Assembly (NCBI RefSeq): GCF_001704275.1
Contig: NZ_CP011533.1
Span: 6,758,001-6,822,000 of the forward strand
Length of the DNA stretch: 64,000 nt
From: Streptomyces noursei ATCC 11455
GTDB lineage: Bacteria; Actinomycetota; Actinomycetes; Streptomycetales; Streptomycetaceae
Direction: 5' to 3'
Part shown: positions 45,110 through 56,713 of the stretch, in pieces
Layout: the number at the start of each line of letters is the position of its first letter
Numbering within the stretch: position 1 is the first letter of the stretch
Program-made: the position numbers and the translations under genes
Notes under the pieces: model-generated
What the model was told of the DNA's origin: nothing
Database searches by the model: none
What the model saw: the letters and a program-made list of their open reading frames with translations, nothing else

Positions 45110-46711
45110 CTATTGCCGCCGCAGCAACCGGGACGCGCCGGTCGCGACCGTCGTCGCCAACACCCACCCGGCCATGATCATCACCGCCGCCACCCACTGG
45201 GCGGCGCCGCCCGGTTTCCACGCGCCGCCCTGATAGAGGTCTATCACCGGCAGCAGCAGGTCCAGGGAGTACAGGTAGGGGTTCCACGGCGGCGCCTCGT
45301 CGTGCTTGAGGGGCGGCGGCGGGTACGAGGCGAAGTACGCGGTGCCGATCGCCCACAGGATCGCCATCCACACCGTGGCCCGCCCCGGGCGGTAGCCGTA
45401 GGCCACCGTCCAGTCCTGGAGGAAGCCCCACGCCTTCGCCGCCAGCGGCAGCGTCTCGCGCCGCCGCCGCTGCTTGGCCAGCAGCACCTCCCGGGCGTCC
45501 GCGTCCTCGCCCATCGCGCGCAGCGAGGCGGCCAGCATCTCGTACGGTTCGGGTGCGTACTCCGGGGTCGCCGCGGCCACCCACTGGAGCCGCAGCGCCA
45601 GCGGGAAGTGGCCGCGCGGGATCAGCGTCTCGTAGGAGAAGCCGGCCATCATCAGCCCGCCCAGTCCGGGCCAGCTCGCCGACTTGTCGACGAGGTTGAC
45701 GACCCTGGCGCCGGAGAGGATCACCCGGCCGCGCTGCGGGCGCTCGCCGAGGAACCGCAGCTCCGGCGTCTGGATGCGGCGCAGCGACAGCTCCTGGTCG
45801 GACTCCATGATGAACCGGGCGTGCTCCAGGTCCACCGCGTCCCCGAACCGTCCGTCGTCCAGCCGCACCCCGCCCTCGCACTCGAAGCGCTGCATCCGGG
45901 TGCCGCGGGCGGGGGTGTGGGTGATCCCGTACGGGGGTGTGGCGCCGCTGGAGAACGGGGAGTTGGCCAGGCCCGCGGCGGTGAGGTAGAGGGTCCGCTC
46001 GACGGTCAGCTGGGGGGCGTTCAGCGCCCGGCGGCCGAACGGATTGCTCAGATGGCTGCCGCGCAGGCTCAGCGACACCCCGACGGTGGCGCCGCGCAGC
46101 GACAGCTCGCCGTAGGACTCCAGCATCTCCGCCTGGAGGTCCTGGGCGACGGTCATCCCGTCCGCCATGATCGAGCGGCCCTGCCGGTCCTTGTGCACCA
46201 CTACCTGATTGAGCATCAGATCGGTGCCGATGTGCGCGTCGGTCAGCCGGATCCCGGAGTGCACCACGCAGCGCGGCAGGTGCAGATCGCCCTCGGTGTG
46301 CAGCCGGGCCGCCTCCAGCCGGGGTATCGCGCAGTTCACCATCCGCAGGGTGGTGAAGCGGCTCTCCGGCAGCAGCACCTCGGCCTCGAAGCGGCAGTCC
46401 CGCAGCTCGACGAATGGCTTGATCGTGCCGCCCGCAAGGTCGAGAGTGTCCGTGATGTACGCACCGGTGAGCTTCAGCCCGGACACCCGGCCCGGTTGGG
46501 CCGGCGGGCCGTCGAGCAGCAGCAGCGCCACCACCCGGGCCCGGACCCGGCGCTCCGGGCCCCACAGGTGCTGCCCGTGCGGGTCGTCCCGGGACGGCTC
46601 GCCGCTGCTGAGGTTGCAGGTGCTGCCGTTGCGGAACGCCTGCCACATGCTCCACTCCGCGGACGTCAGTCGCAGGTCGGCGGGCGCGTCGCCGTCCCTG
46701 GCTCCGGTCAC
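45110..46711 (-). CDS. Membrane protein of unknown function with beta-helix-like N-terminal region
   Basis: A 533-residue protein. Residues about 70-330 consist of short repeating segments with regularly spaced hydrophobic residues (for example LKLTGAYITDTLDLAGG, VELRDCRFEAEVLL, LSLRGATVGVSLSLRGS), which resembles a pentapeptide-like or beta-helix fold. Residues about 385-430 are a charged helical region containing ALRAMGEDADAREVLLAKQRRR. The C-terminus has two or three membrane segments (about 440-530). I do not recognise a named family. The GTG at 46711 follows GAGGGGGAG at 5 nt. It is divergent from hisD across 393 bp. Confidence 0.82.
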   Translation of the reverse strand: MTGARDGDAPADLRLTSAEWSMWQAFRNGSTCNLSSGEPSRDDPHGQHLWGPERRVRARVVALLLLDGPPAQPGRVSGLKLTGAYITDTLDLAGGTIKPFVELRDCRFEAEVLLPESRFTTLRMVNCAIPRLEAARLHTEGDLHLPRCVVHSGIRLTDAHIGTDLMLNQVVVHKDRQGRSIMADGMTVAQDLQAEMLESYGELSLRGATVGVSLSLRGSHLSNPFGRRALNAPQLTVERTLYLTAAGLANSPFSSGATPPYGITHTPARGTRMQRFECEGGVRLDDGRFGDAVDLEHARFIMESDQELSLRRIQTPELRFLGERPQRGRVILSGARVVNLVDKSASWPGLGGLMMAGFSYETLIPRGHFPLALRLQWVAAATPEYAPEPYEMLAASLRAMGEDADAREVLLAKQRRRRETLPLAAKAWGFLQDWTVAYGYRPGRATVWMAILWAIGTAYFASYPPPPLKHDEAPPWNPYLYSLDLLLPVIDLYQGGAWKPGGAAQWVAAVMIMAGWVLATTVATGASRLLRRQ

Positions 46712-47046
46712 TGTGGCTCCCCCTCGCTCTCGCGGTGCCTGCCGGCAGGCCGCCTGTGGTGGTCGATCGCTGGTCGTCCGGTGGTCGCCGTGCGGTGCTG
46801 CGGTGCGGCGGTCGCCCGGCTCCGGGCGTCCGGCGGCCGGGGCCCGCGCCCCGGACGGCCGGCATCCGGTCGCGATACCTGTTCGGGCGTGTCCCGGCGG
46901 GCGCTCCGGTGCCCGCCCCGGGGGCCTCCCGGTACGCCCGCACCGACCCCTTGCCCGCCCGGTGACCGGTTGAACACGCGTGGTCAGGGCCAACTCCGGT
47001 CAACTTCGCGGACCGGTCCCGCGGCGGTCCGGCCCGTGTGTCACTG
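46712..47046. other. Divergent gap upstream of hisD, left part
   Basis: No gene is seen between the membrane protein start (46711) and the palindrome at 47047. The sequence is C/G-rich with no credible ribosome site and frame. Promoters for the minus-strand gene must lie here, but no convincing -35/-10 pair was found. Confidence 0.5.
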
Positions 47047-47065
47047 CGTATCACTGAGTGATACG
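47047..47065. promoter_or_regulatory. 19-bp perfect palindrome upstream of hisD, candidate operator
   Basis: CGTATCACT-G-AGTGATACG has 9-bp perfect arms around one central base. A further CACTG lies just before it at 47042-47046. Its centre is 49 bp before the hisD start codon and so about -49 relative to a leaderless transcript. The symmetry is that of a dimeric regulator site. I do not recognise the regulator. Confidence 0.6.
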
Positions 47066-47092
47066 GGCGCTCGGCGGCATCGGCGGGTCTGA

Positions 47093-47098
47093 GACACT
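47093..47098 (+). promoter_or_regulatory. -10 hexamer of the his operon
   Basis: GACACT ends 7 nt before the GTG start of hisD at 47105, implying a leaderless transcript. With that start, there is no room for a his leader peptide or T-box. Confidence 0.45.
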
Positions 47099-47104
47099 GG
47101 GGGA

Positions 47105-48448
47105 GTGATCTCCCGAATCGATCTGCGTGGCGCCGCCCTCCCCGAGGGCGCCGCCCTGCGCGACCTGCTGCCCCGTGCCGAGTTCGACGTGGAAGCCGCC
47201 CTGGAGCAGGTGCGGCCGATCTGCGAGGACGTACGCCATCGCGGCACCGCGGCGCTGATCGACTACGGGCGGCGGTTCGACGGTGTCGAGATCGAGCGGG
47301 TCCGGGTCCCGGTCGAGGCCCTCACCGAGGCCCTCGACGCGCTGGACCCGAAGGTCCGCGCCGCCCTGGAAGAGTCCATCCGGCGCGCCCGGATCGTCCA
47401 CCGCGAGCAGCGGCGCACCGACGTCACCACCAAGGTGGTGCCCGGCGGCACGGTCACCGAACGCTGGGTCCCGGTCGAGCGGGTCGGCCTCTACGTCCCC
47501 GGCGGCCGGTCGGTCTACCCCTCCTCCGTCGTCATGAACGTCGTCCCCGCCCAGGAGGCCGGCGTCGGCTCGCTGGCCGTCGCCTCCCCGCCGCAGGCTT
47601 CCTCCCCGGCGCAGCCGTCCTTCCACGGGCTGCCGCACCCCACGATCCTGGCCGCCTGCGCCCTGCTCGGCGTCGACGAGGTCTACGCCGCGGGCGGCGC
47701 CCAGGCCGTCGCGATGTTCGCGTACGGCACCGAGGAGTGCGCCCCGGTCAACCTGGTCACCGGCCCCGGCAACATCTACGTCGCCGCCGCCAAGCGCCTC
47801 CTCAAGGGCCGGATCGGCATCGACTCCGAGGCCGGGCCCACCGAGATCGCGGTCCTCGCCGACCGCACCGCCGACCCGGTCCACGTCGCCGCCGACCTGA
47901 TCAGCCAGGCCGAGCACGACCCGATGGCCGCCGCGGTCCTGGTCACCGACTCCGAGGAGCTGGCCGACCGCACCGAGAAGGAGCTGGCCCCGCAGATCGA
48001 GGCCACCAAGCACGTCGAGGACCGCATCGTGCCGGCGCTGTCCGGCCGGCAGTCCGCGATCGTCCTGGTCGACGGCCTCGACGAGGGCCTGAAGGTGGTG
48101 GACGCCTACGGCGCCGAGCACCTGGAGATCCAGACCGCCGACGCCACCGCGGTCGCCGCCCGGGTCCGCAACGCCGGCGCGATCTTCGTCGGCCCGCACG
48201 CCCCGGTCTCCCTCGGCGACTACTGCGCCGGCTCCAACCACGTCCTGCCCACCGGCGGTTGCGCCTGCCACTCCTCGGGCCTGTCCGTCCAGTCGTTCCT
48301 GCGCGGCATCCACGTCGTGGACTACTCGCGGGAGGCGCTGGCCGAGGTCGCCCACCATGTGGTGACCCTCGCCGAGGCCGAGGACCTCCCGGCCCACGGC
48401 GCGGCGATCAAGGCGAGGTTCGACTGGACGGTCCCCCAGAGCAAGTGA
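47105..48448 (+). CDS. hisD: Histidinol dehydrogenase HisD
   Basis: A zinc enzyme that oxidises histidinol to histidine in two NAD-dependent steps, the last step of the pathway. The 447 residues contain [14 protein letters not shown] near residue 119, the signature region from [12 protein letters not shown] (near 243) to SQAEHD (near 264), and [10 protein letters not shown] near the C-terminus. An insert ([18 protein letters not shown], about residues 159-176) is longer than in many homologues. GTG 47105 starts the his operon; hisC follows directly. Confidence 0.96.
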   Translation: MISRIDLRGAALPEGAALRDLLPRAEFDVEAALEQVRPICEDVRHRGTAALIDYGRRFDGVEIERVRVPVEALTEALDALDPKVRAALEESIRRARIVHREQRRTDVTTKVVPGGTVTERWVPVERVGLYVPGGRSVYPSSVVMNVVPAQEAGVGSLAVASPPQASSPAQPSFHGLPHPTILAACALLGVDEVYAAGGAQAVAMFAYGTEECAPVNLVTGPGNIYVAAAKRLLKGRIGIDSEAGPTEIAVLADRTADPVHVAADLISQAEHDPMAAAVLVTDSEELADRTEKELAPQIEATKHVEDRIVPALSGRQSAIVLVDGLDEGLKVVDAYGAEHLEIQTADATAVAARVRNAGAIFVGPHAPVSLGDYCAGSNHVLPTGGCACHSSGLSVQSFLRGIHVVDYSREALAEVAHHVVTLAEAEDLPAHGAAIKARFDWTVPQSK

Positions 48449-48456
48449 GCAGGCAC

Positions 48457-49608
48457 GTGACCAAGAACTCCCCGGTGTCCCGTATGGACGAGCTCCCCAT
48501 CCGGGACGAGCTGCGCGGCAAGTCCCCCTACGGCGCGCCGCAGCTGGACGTCCCGGTGCGCCTCAACACCAACGAGAACCCCTACCCGCTCCCCGAGCCG
48601 CTGGTGCGGCGGATCGCCGAGCGGGTGACCGAGGCCGCCCGCCACCTCAACCGCTACCCCGACCGGGACGCGATCGAGCTGCGCACCGCGCTGGCCGCCT
48701 ACCTCACCCGCACCGCCGGCCACGAGGTCACCACCGAGCAGGTGTGGGCCGCCAACGGCTCCAACGAGGTCCTCCAGCAGCTGCTGCAGACCTTCGGCGG
48801 CCCCGGCCGCACCGCGCTCGGCTTCGAGCCGTCGTACTCCATGCACGCGCTGATCTCGCGCGGCACCGGCACCGGCTGGATCTCCGGCCCGCGCAACGAC
48901 GACTTCACCATCGACGTCGAGGCGGCCCGGGCGGCCATCGCCGAGCACCGCCCCGACGTGGTCTTCGTCTGCTCGCCCAACAACCCCACCGGCACCGCCG
49001 TCGAGGCCGACACCGTCCTCGCGCTGTACGAGGCGGCGCAGGCCGCCCGGGCGGACACCGCGGGGGCGCTGGTGGTGGTCGACGAGGCGTACGTCGAGTT
49101 CAGCCACCACCCGTCGCTGCTGCGGCTGATCGAGGGCCGGCCGAACCTGGTGCTCTCCCGGACGATGTCCAAGGCGTTCGGCGCCGCCGGGCTCCGGCTG
49201 GGCTACCTCGCCGCCGACCCGGCCGTGGTCGACGCCGTCCAGCTGGTCCGGCTGCCGTACCACCTCTCGTCCGTCACCCAGGCCACCGCGCTCGCCGCCC
49301 TGGAGCACACCGATACGCTCCTGGGGTACGTCGCGCAGCTCAAGGGCGAGCGGGACCGCCTGGTCGCCGAACTGCGCGCGCTCGACTGCCAGGTCGTCGC
49401 GTCGGACGCCAACTTCGTCCAGTTCGGCCTCTTCGACGACGCGCACGCCGTCTGGCAGGCGATCCTCGACCACGGCGTGCTGGTCCGCGACAACGGCGTA
49501 CCGGGCTGGCTGCGGGTCACCGCCGGCACCCCGGCCGAGAACGACGCGTTCCTGGACGCGGTGCGCGCGGTGCTCAAAGAACGCAGCCTGAAGGAGAACA
49601 AGCGATGA
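48457..49608 (+). CDS. hisC: Histidinol-phosphate aminotransferase HisC
   Basis: A PLP-dependent fold type I aminotransferase converting imidazole acetol phosphate to histidinol phosphate. The 383 residues include [15 protein letters not shown] near residue 31, the SPNNPTGTA motif near 174, DEAYVEF and the PLP lysine K239 in SRTMSKAFG. The GTG at 48457 is used. An in-frame GTG at 48445 that overlaps the hisD stop (GTGA) is an equally possible start, adding four residues. The stop overlaps the hisB start. Confidence 0.95.
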   Translation: MTKNSPVSRMDELPIRDELRGKSPYGAPQLDVPVRLNTNENPYPLPEPLVRRIAERVTEAARHLNRYPDRDAIELRTALAAYLTRTAGHEVTTEQVWAANGSNEVLQQLLQTFGGPGRTALGFEPSYSMHALISRGTGTGWISGPRNDDFTIDVEAARAAIAEHRPDVVFVCSPNNPTGTAVEADTVLALYEAAQAARADTAGALVVVDEAYVEFSHHPSLLRLIEGRPNLVLSRTMSKAFGAAGLRLGYLAADPAVVDAVQLVRLPYHLSSVTQATALAALEHTDTLLGYVAQLKGERDRLVAELRALDCQVVASDANFVQFGLFDDAHAVWQAILDHGVLVRDNGVPGWLRVTAGTPAENDAFLDAVRAVLKERSLKENKR

Positions 49609-50210
49609 GCGGGGATACCGCCCGCGTGGGGCGCGTGGAGCGCACCACCAAGGAGACGACGGTGCTGGTCGAGATCGACCTCGACGGCACCGGCCAGGTC
49701 GACGTCTCGACCGGCGTCGGCTTCTACGACCACATGCTCGACCAGCTCGGCCGGCACGGCCTCTTCGACCTCAAGGTCAAGACCGACGGCGATCTGCACA
49801 TCGACACCCACCACACCATCGAGGACACCGCCCTCGCGCTCGGCGCCGCCTTCAAGCAGGCGCTCGGCGACAAGGTCGGCATCTACCGCTTCGGCAACTG
49901 CACCGTCCCGCTGGACGAGTCGCTGGCCCAGGTCACCGTCGACCTCTCCGGTCGCCCCTACCTGGTGCACACCGAGCCGGAGAACATGGCGCCGATGATC
50001 GGCACCTACGACACCACGATGACCCGGCACATACTCGAGTCGTTCGTCGCCCAGGCCCAGATCGCGCTGCACGTCCACGTCCCGTACGGCCGCAACGCCC
50101 ACCACATCGTGGAGTGCCAGTTCAAGGCGCTCGCCCGGGCCCTGCGCTACGCCAGCGAACGCGACGTGCGGGCCGCCGGGATCCTGCCCTCCACGAAGGG
50201 GGCTCTGTGA
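49605..50210 (+). CDS. hisB: Imidazoleglycerol-phosphate dehydratase HisB
   Basis: A manganese enzyme of 201 residues, dehydrating imidazole glycerol phosphate. The monofunctional form lacks the phosphatase domain found in E. coli. The metal-binding histidine motifs are [13 protein letters not shown] near residue 65 and [18 protein letters not shown] near residue 163. ATG 49605 overlaps the hisC stop (ATGA). Its 3' end is followed by 88 bp before the small membrane protein gene. Confidence 0.96.
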   Translation: MSGDTARVGRVERTTKETTVLVEIDLDGTGQVDVSTGVGFYDHMLDQLGRHGLFDLKVKTDGDLHIDTHHTIEDTALALGAAFKQALGDKVGIYRFGNCTVPLDESLAQVTVDLSGRPYLVHTEPENMAPMIGTYDTTMTRHILESFVAQAQIALHVHVPYGRNAHHIVECQFKALARALRYASERDVRAAGILPSTKGAL

Positions 50211-50298
50211 GCGTCGCACGCGCGGCCGCCGGGCCGCAGACGAACACGATGCCCGCACCTCTGCGCCGCGTGGGCGGAGAAGCGAACCGGAGGACGCA

Positions 50299-50463
50299 GT
50301 GAACGGCCTGTCCACCGTCTTCATCCTCGTGGGCCTCTTCCTGCTCGGCGGGGTCTACTCGTTCTGGAAGCAGCAGATCCCCAAGAGCGTGATCACCCTG
50401 ATGGCCATCGCCTCGGCGATGTGCCTGGTGGCCGGGGTGCTGCGACTGGAGGTGTGGAATTGA
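50299..50463 (+). CDS. Small membrane protein between hisB and hisH (54 residues)
   Basis: A 54-residue protein made of two hydrophobic helices (about residues 3-20 and 29-48) joined by [10 protein letters not shown]. It starts GTG 50299, preceded by GGAGGACGCA, and overlaps hisH by 10 bp, so it is part of the his operon. I know of no assigned function. The overlap with hisH, the strong ribosome site and the clean two-helix layout argue that it is real. Confidence 0.8.
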   Translation: MNGLSTVFILVGLFLLGGVYSFWKQQIPKSVITLMAIASAMCLVAGVLRLEVWN

Positions 50464-51140
50464 GCGCCGCGCAGCAGTCCCCCGGGCGGCAGTCCGCGGG
50501 CAAGGCCGCCAAGAAGGTCGTCGTCTTCGACTACGGCTTCGGCAACGTCCGGTCCGCCGAGCGCGCCCTGGCACACGTCGGCGCGGACGTGGAGATCACC
50601 CGCGACTACGACACCGCGATGAACGCCGACGGGCTGCTGGTGCCCGGCGTCGGCGCGTTCGCCGCGTGCATGCGCGGGCTGAAGGAGGCCCGCGGCGACT
50701 GGGTCATCGGCCGTCGGCTGTCCGGTGGCCGCCCGGTGATGGGCATCTGCGTCGGCATGCAGATCCTCTTCGGGCGCGGCATCGAGCACGGCGTGGAGAC
50801 CGACGGCCTCGACGAGTGGCCCGGCACGGTCGGCCCGCTCAAGGCCGAGGTCGTCCCGCACATGGGCTGGAACACCGTCCGCCCCGCCGAGGGCTCGCGG
50901 CTGTTCGCGGGGATGCCCGCCGACGCCCGCTACTACTTCGTGCACTCCTACGCGGTCCACGACTGGGAGCTGGAGATCGGCAACGCCGCCCTCGCCGCCC
51001 CCAAGGTCACCTGGTCCACGCACGGCGAGCCGTTCGTGGCCGCGGTCGAGAACGGTCCGCTGTGGGCCACCCAGTTCCACCCCGAGAAGTCCGGCGACGC
51101 CGGTGCCCAGCTCCTCACCAACTGGATCGAAACGCTGTGA
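50454..51140 (+). CDS. hisH: Imidazole glycerol phosphate synthase, glutaminase subunit HisH
   Basis: A class I glutamine amidotransferase of 228 residues that feeds ammonia to HisF. The nucleophile cysteine is in [11 protein letters not shown] near residue 99. The His-Glu pair is in TQFHPEKSG near residue 207. [13 protein letters not shown] near residue 21 is the usual start of the domain. The GTG at 50454 (VELSA) is chosen because family members begin in the same way; TTG 50460 is an alternative. The stop overlaps priA (GTGA). Confidence 0.95.
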   Translation: MELSAAQQSPGRQSAGKAAKKVVVFDYGFGNVRSAERALAHVGADVEITRDYDTAMNADGLLVPGVGAFAACMRGLKEARGDWVIGRRLSGGRPVMGICVGMQILFGRGIEHGVETDGLDEWPGTVGPLKAEVVPHMGWNTVRPAEGSRLFAGMPADARYYFVHSYAVHDWELEIGNAALAAPKVTWSTHGEPFVAAVENGPLWATQFHPEKSGDAGAQLLTNWIETL

Positions 51141-51868
51141 ACGCTGCGAACAAGCTTGAACTGCTGCCCGCCGTCGACGTCCGCGACGGCCAGGCCGTCC
51201 GCCTGGTGCACGGCGAGTCCGGCTCGGAGACCTCCTACGGGGACCCGCTGCAGGCCGCGCTGGCTTGGCAGGCGGCCGGCGCCGAGTGGCTGCACCTGGT
51301 CGACCTGGACGCCGCCTTCGGCACCGGCGACAACCGCGCGCAGATCGCCCAGGTCGCCCGCTCCATGGACATCAAGGTCGAGCTGTCCGGCGGGATCCGC
51401 GACGACGACTCGCTGGCCGCCGCGCTGGCCACGGGCTGCACCCGGGTCAACATCGGCACCGCGGCGCTGGAGGACCCGGAGTGGGTCGCCAAGATCATCG
51501 CCGAGCACGGCGACAAGATCGCGGTGGGCCTGGACGTCCGCGGCACGACCCTGCGCGGCCGCGGCTGGACCCGCGACGGCGGCGACCTCTACGAGACGCT
51601 GGCCCGCCTGGACTCCGAGGGCTGCGCCCGCTACGTCGTCACCGACATCAACAAGGACGGCACGCTCCAGGGCCCCAACCTGGAGCTGCTGAAGAACGTC
51701 TGCGCGGCCACCGACCGCCCGGTCGTCGCCTCCGGCGGCGTCTCCTCCCTCGACGACCTGCGGGCGATCGCCGCGCTGGTGCCGGAGGGTGTCGAGGGCT
51801 CCATCGTCGGCAAGGCGCTCTACGCGAAGGCGTTCACCCTCGAAGAGGCACTGGCGGCCGTGTCGTAG
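51137..51868 (+). CDS. priA: Bifunctional HisA/TrpF isomerase PriA
   Basis: A TIM-barrel isomerase of 243 residues. In Streptomyces and relatives PriA performs both the HisA step (ProFAR isomerisation) and the TrpF step (PRA isomerisation), and no trpF is seen in this window. The general base aspartate is in [13 protein letters not shown] near residue 11, and the general acid aspartate is in [10 protein letters not shown] near residue 171. [10 protein letters not shown] and IVGKALY mark the phosphate sites. GTG 51137 overlaps the hisH stop. The assignment of dual function rests on phylogenetic knowledge. Confidence 0.93.
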   Translation: MNAANKLELLPAVDVRDGQAVRLVHGESGSETSYGDPLQAALAWQAAGAEWLHLVDLDAAFGTGDNRAQIAQVARSMDIKVELSGGIRDDDSLAAALATGCTRVNIGTAALEDPEWVAKIIAEHGDKIAVGLDVRGTTLRGRGWTRDGGDLYETLARLDSEGCARYVVTDINKDGTLQGPNLELLKNVCAATDRPVVASGGVSSLDDLRAIAALVPEGVEGSIVGKALYAKAFTLEEALAAVS

Positions 51869-51907
51869 ACCGCGGGTGCCGCAACCGGCCACATGGGAGG
51901 CGGCGTG

Positions 51908-52318
51908 ATGAGCATCGAGCGCGTACGGACCGACAGTCCCTGGGAAGAGACCATTGGCTTCGCGCGTGCGGTGGCGGCCGGCGACCGGGTCCTGGTCGCC
52001 GGCACCATGCCGCTGGTCGGCGGCGTCCTCCAGGGCGAGGGCGACCCCTACGTCCAGACCAAGGTCGCCTTCGGGAACGCGTTGGCGGCGCTCAAACCCT
52101 TCGGGGTGGGCGTCGCCGAGGTGCTGCGCACCCGGATGTACCTGACCCACCTGCGCGACGCGGACGCCGCCGCCCGCGCCCACCGCGAGCTGTTCGAAGC
52201 CGCGCCGCCCGCCACGACCGTGGTCGTGGTCTCCGGCTTCGTCGACTCCCGCGTCCTGGTGGAAGTAGAACTAGAAGCGTTCCGGGACCTGTCCCCGGAA
52301 ACCGAGCGAGAGGGCTGA
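51908..52318 (+). CDS. RidA/YjgF family protein
   Basis: A 136-residue protein of the RidA family, whose canonical members hydrolyse reactive enamine/imine intermediates made by PLP enzymes. The characteristic arginine is in [16 protein letters not shown] near residue 83. The N-terminal [19 protein letters not shown] is usual. ATG 51908 follows GGGAGG at 7 nt, better than the in-frame ATG at 51893. It sits between priA and hisF, 5 bp from hisF, so it is in the his operon. A role in detoxifying intermediates of HisC is plausible. Confidence 0.9.
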   Translation: MSIERVRTDSPWEETIGFARAVAAGDRVLVAGTMPLVGGVLQGEGDPYVQTKVAFGNALAALKPFGVGVAEVLRTRMYLTHLRDADAAARAHRELFEAAPPATTVVVVSGFVDSRVLVEVELEAFRDLSPETEREG

Positions 52319-52323
52319 ACGAC

Positions 52324-53079
52324 ATGACCCTGGCGGTCCGCGTCATTCCCTGCCTGGACGTCGACAACGGCCGCGTCGTCAAGGGCGTCAACTTCCAGAA
52401 CCTGCGCGACGCCGGGGACCCGGTCGAGATGGCGAAGGTCTACGGCCAGGAGGGCGCCGACGAGCTGACCTTCCTCGACATCACCGCCTCCTCCGGCAAC
52501 CGCGAGACGACCTACGACGTCGTCCGCCGCACCGCCGAGCAGGTCTTCATCCCGCTGACCGTCGGCGGCGGGGTGCGTACCGCGGAGGACGTCGACAAGC
52601 TGCTGCGGGCCGGCGCCGACAAGGTCGGGGTCAACACCGCGGCGATCGCCCGCCCGGAGCTGATCAAGGAGATCGCCGAGCGCTTCGGCAGCCAGGTGCT
52701 GGTGCTGTCCGTGGACGCCCGCCGTACCGCCGCCGGGACGTTCGAGGTCACCACGCACGGCGGCCGGCGCTCGGCCGGGATCGACGCCGTCGAGTGGGCG
52801 CACCGCGCCGCGGAGCTGGGCGCCGGGGAGATCCTGCTGAACTCCATGGACGCCGACGGCACCAAGGACGGCTACGACGTGGAGATGATCGAGGCGGTCC
52901 GCAGGCACGTGAGCGTGCCGGTGATCGCCTCCGGCGGCGCCGGCAGGCTCGCCGACTTCGCGCCCGCCGTGGCGGCCGGCGCCGACGCCGTGCTGGCCGC
53001 CTCCGTCTTCCACTTCGGCGACCTGCGCATCGGCCAGGTCAAGGATGCGCTGCGGGAGGCCGGCCACCCGGTGCGGTGA
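52324..53079 (+). CDS. hisF: Imidazole glycerol phosphate synthase, cyclase subunit HisF
   Basis: The 251-residue TIM-barrel cyclase subunit, which joins ammonia from HisH with PRFAR to give IGP and AICAR. The catalytic aspartates lie in [15 protein letters not shown] near residue 12 and [15 protein letters not shown] near residue 175, though the register is approximate. [13 protein letters not shown] near residue 200 forms a phosphate site. ATG 52324, 5 bp after the RidA gene. It ends the his operon and is followed by a hairpin. Confidence 0.96.
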   Translation: MTLAVRVIPCLDVDNGRVVKGVNFQNLRDAGDPVEMAKVYGQEGADELTFLDITASSGNRETTYDVVRRTAEQVFIPLTVGGGVRTAEDVDKLLRAGADKVGVNTAAIARPELIKEIAERFGSQVLVLSVDARRTAAGTFEVTTHGGRRSAGIDAVEWAHRAAELGAGEILLNSMDADGTKDGYDVEMIEAVRRHVSVPVIASGGAGRLADFAPAVAAGADAVLAASVFHFGDLRIGQVKDALREAGHPVR

Positions 53080-53114
53080 CCGGCGCGCCCGGCGCCCGCC
53101 GACGGCACGCACGA

Positions 53115-53143
53115 GGCCCCCGCCGCGTCCCGCGGAGGGGGCC
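53115..53143. terminator. Terminator between hisF and sdhB
   Basis: A 13-bp stem with one mismatch (53115-53127 with 53131-53143) and a 3-nt loop, between two convergent genes. Confidence 0.6.
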
Positions 53144-53181
53144 CGTCGCGTTCCCGGTGGTCGGCCGGGCGGGCGGTGCGC

Positions 53182-53921
53182 TCAGCGGCCCTTGCGCGCC
53201 GCCCGGAGGAACTCCCGGTTCATCTTCGTGATGCTGAACAGCGGGATGCCCTTGGGGCAGGCGGTGGCGCACTCGCCGGCCAGGGTGCAGCCGCCGAAGC
53301 CCTCCTCGTCCATCTGGGCCACCATGTCCAGCACCCGGGACGCGCGCTCCGGCGCGCCCTGCGGCAGCACGTTGAGGTGGTTGACCTTCGCGGACGTGAA
53401 GAGCATCGCCGCGCCGTTGGGGCAGGCCGCGACGCAGGCGCCGCAGCCGATGCACTCGGCGTGCTCGAAGGCGAAGTCGGCGTCCGGCTTGGGCACCGGC
53501 GTGGCGTGCGCCTCGGGGGCGGCCCCGGTCGGCGCGGTGACGTAGCCGCCGGCCTGGATGATCCGGTCGAACGCCGAGCGGTCGACGACCAGGTCCTTCA
53601 CGACCGGGAAGGCCGCGGCCCGCCACGGCTCGACGTCGATGGTGTCGCCGTCCTCGAAGGACCGCATGTGGAGCTGGCAGGTGGTGGTCCGCTCCGGGCC
53701 GTGCGCGTCGCCGTTGATGACGAGCGAGCAGGCCCCGCAGATGCCCTCCCGGCAGTCGTGGTCGAAGGCGACCGGGTCCTCGCCGGTGAGGATGAGTTCC
53801 TCGTTGAGGGTGTCGAGCATCTCCAGGAAGGACATGTCGGGGGAGACGCCGTCCACCTCGTACGTGGACATGGCGCCGTCGGCGTCGGCGTTCCGCTGCC
53901 GCCAGACGCGCAGGGTGAGCT

Positions 53922-53925
<4 letters not shown>
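53182..53925 (-). CDS. sdhB: Succinate dehydrogenase/fumarate reductase iron-sulfur subunit
   Basis: The 247-residue electron-transfer subunit. The cysteine motifs of all three clusters are complete: [10 protein letters not shown] with a later Cys in TTTCQLH for [2Fe-2S], [14 protein letters not shown] for [4Fe-4S], and [14 protein letters not shown] for [3Fe-4S]. It passes electrons from the SdhA flavin to quinone at the membrane subunit. ATG 53925 (MKLTLRVW) overlaps the sdhA stop. The longer frame from 54129 lies within sdhA. Confidence 0.95.
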
Positions 53926-55868
<1,943 letters not shown>

Positions 55869-55871
55869 GGG

Positions 55872-56630
55872 TCAGCTCACCAATCCGGTCATGACGCCGA
55901 CGGGGACGGCGATGAAGCCCGCGGTCAGCACCAGCGCGAGCAGGTTCGCCACGGTCTTCAGGAGGCGGTCGCGGCTCCGGCCGCCGGCACCGAGGGTCTG
56001 CGCGGCGCTCCAGAAGCCGTGCCGGACGTGCAGACCGAGGGCGAGCATCGCGACGAGGTAGATGACGTTGCCGTACCAGGTGGAGAAGGTGTCCACGACG
56101 TTCTGGTACGGGTGGCCCGGCTGGAAGCCGCCCGGGTGCACGGTGCCGGTGGTCAGGTCGAGGATGTGCCAGACGATGAACAGGCCGAGGATGATCCCGC
56201 CCCAGCGCATCGTGCGGGTGGCGTAACTCGCCCGGGGCTTCTTGTGGACGTACCTGGTGGGGCGCGCCCTGATGTCGCGGCGGCTGAGCTGATACGCGGA
56301 GACGGCGTGCGCGACCACGGCGACGATCAGCACGACGCGGACCAGCCACAGCGTCCACTCGTAGTGCATGAAGGGTTCGCCGACGGTGCGCAGCCAGTGC
56401 GCGTAGTGGTTGAACTCCCCGGGACCGAAGAAGATCTTGAGGTTGCCGATCACATGGGCGACCAGGTACAGCAGCATGATCACGCCGCTGACGGCCATGA
56501 CCGTCTTCTTGCCGACGGAGCTGTCCCACAGGGTGCGCCCACCCGTCGCCCGACCGCCGCCCCGGGGGGAGCGCTGCCGCGCGCTGGGCTGATTCGACGG
56601 CCGTCGGTCCGTCCGCGTTGCCAGTGCCAT
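55872..56630 (-). CDS. sdhC: Succinate dehydrogenase cytochrome b subunit (type B, five-helix)
   Basis: A 252-residue membrane anchor that carries di-heme and the quinone site in a single subunit. Five hydrophobic segments are seen after a basic head of about 35 residues. Histidines inside segments, as in YLVAHVIGNLKIFFG, HAHWLRTVGEPFMHYEW (shown as separate landmarks), LFIVWHILDLTTG and LGLHVRHGFWSAAQTLG, are likely heme ligands. ATG 56630 (MALATRTDRRPSN) starts the head; the frame upstream from 56708 runs into the regulatory gap. A second hydrophobic anchor gene is not needed in this type. Confidence 0.92.
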   Translation of the reverse strand: MALATRTDRRPSNQPSARQRSPRGGGRATGGRTLWDSSVGKKTVMAVSGVIMLLYLVAHVIGNLKIFFGPGEFNHYAHWLRTVGEPFMHYEWTLWLVRVVLIVAVVAHAVSAYQLSRRDIRARPTRYVHKKPRASYATRTMRWGGIILGLFIVWHILDLTTGTVHPGGFQPGHPYQNVVDTFSTWYGNVIYLVAMLALGLHVRHGFWSAAQTLGAGGRSRDRLLKTVANLLALVLTAGFIAVPVGVMTGLVS

Positions 56631-56690
56631 GACTCCGGACGCTAGGGCCGAACGACCCGATCGGTCCAAGACATGGTCCAGCTGATCTCC

Positions 56691-56705
56691 ATAGGCTGTC
56701 CCTAT
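56691..56705. promoter_or_regulatory. Inverted repeat ATAG-N7-CTAT, candidate LysR-type operator
   Basis: ATAGGCTGTCCCTAT is a symmetrical site containing the T-N11-A pattern of LysR-type regulators. It lies in the 95-bp gap between divergent sdhC and the lysR-type gene. LysR-type regulators often control both themselves and the divergent operon from such a site. Confidence 0.55.
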
Positions 56706-56713
56706 CACTGCTT

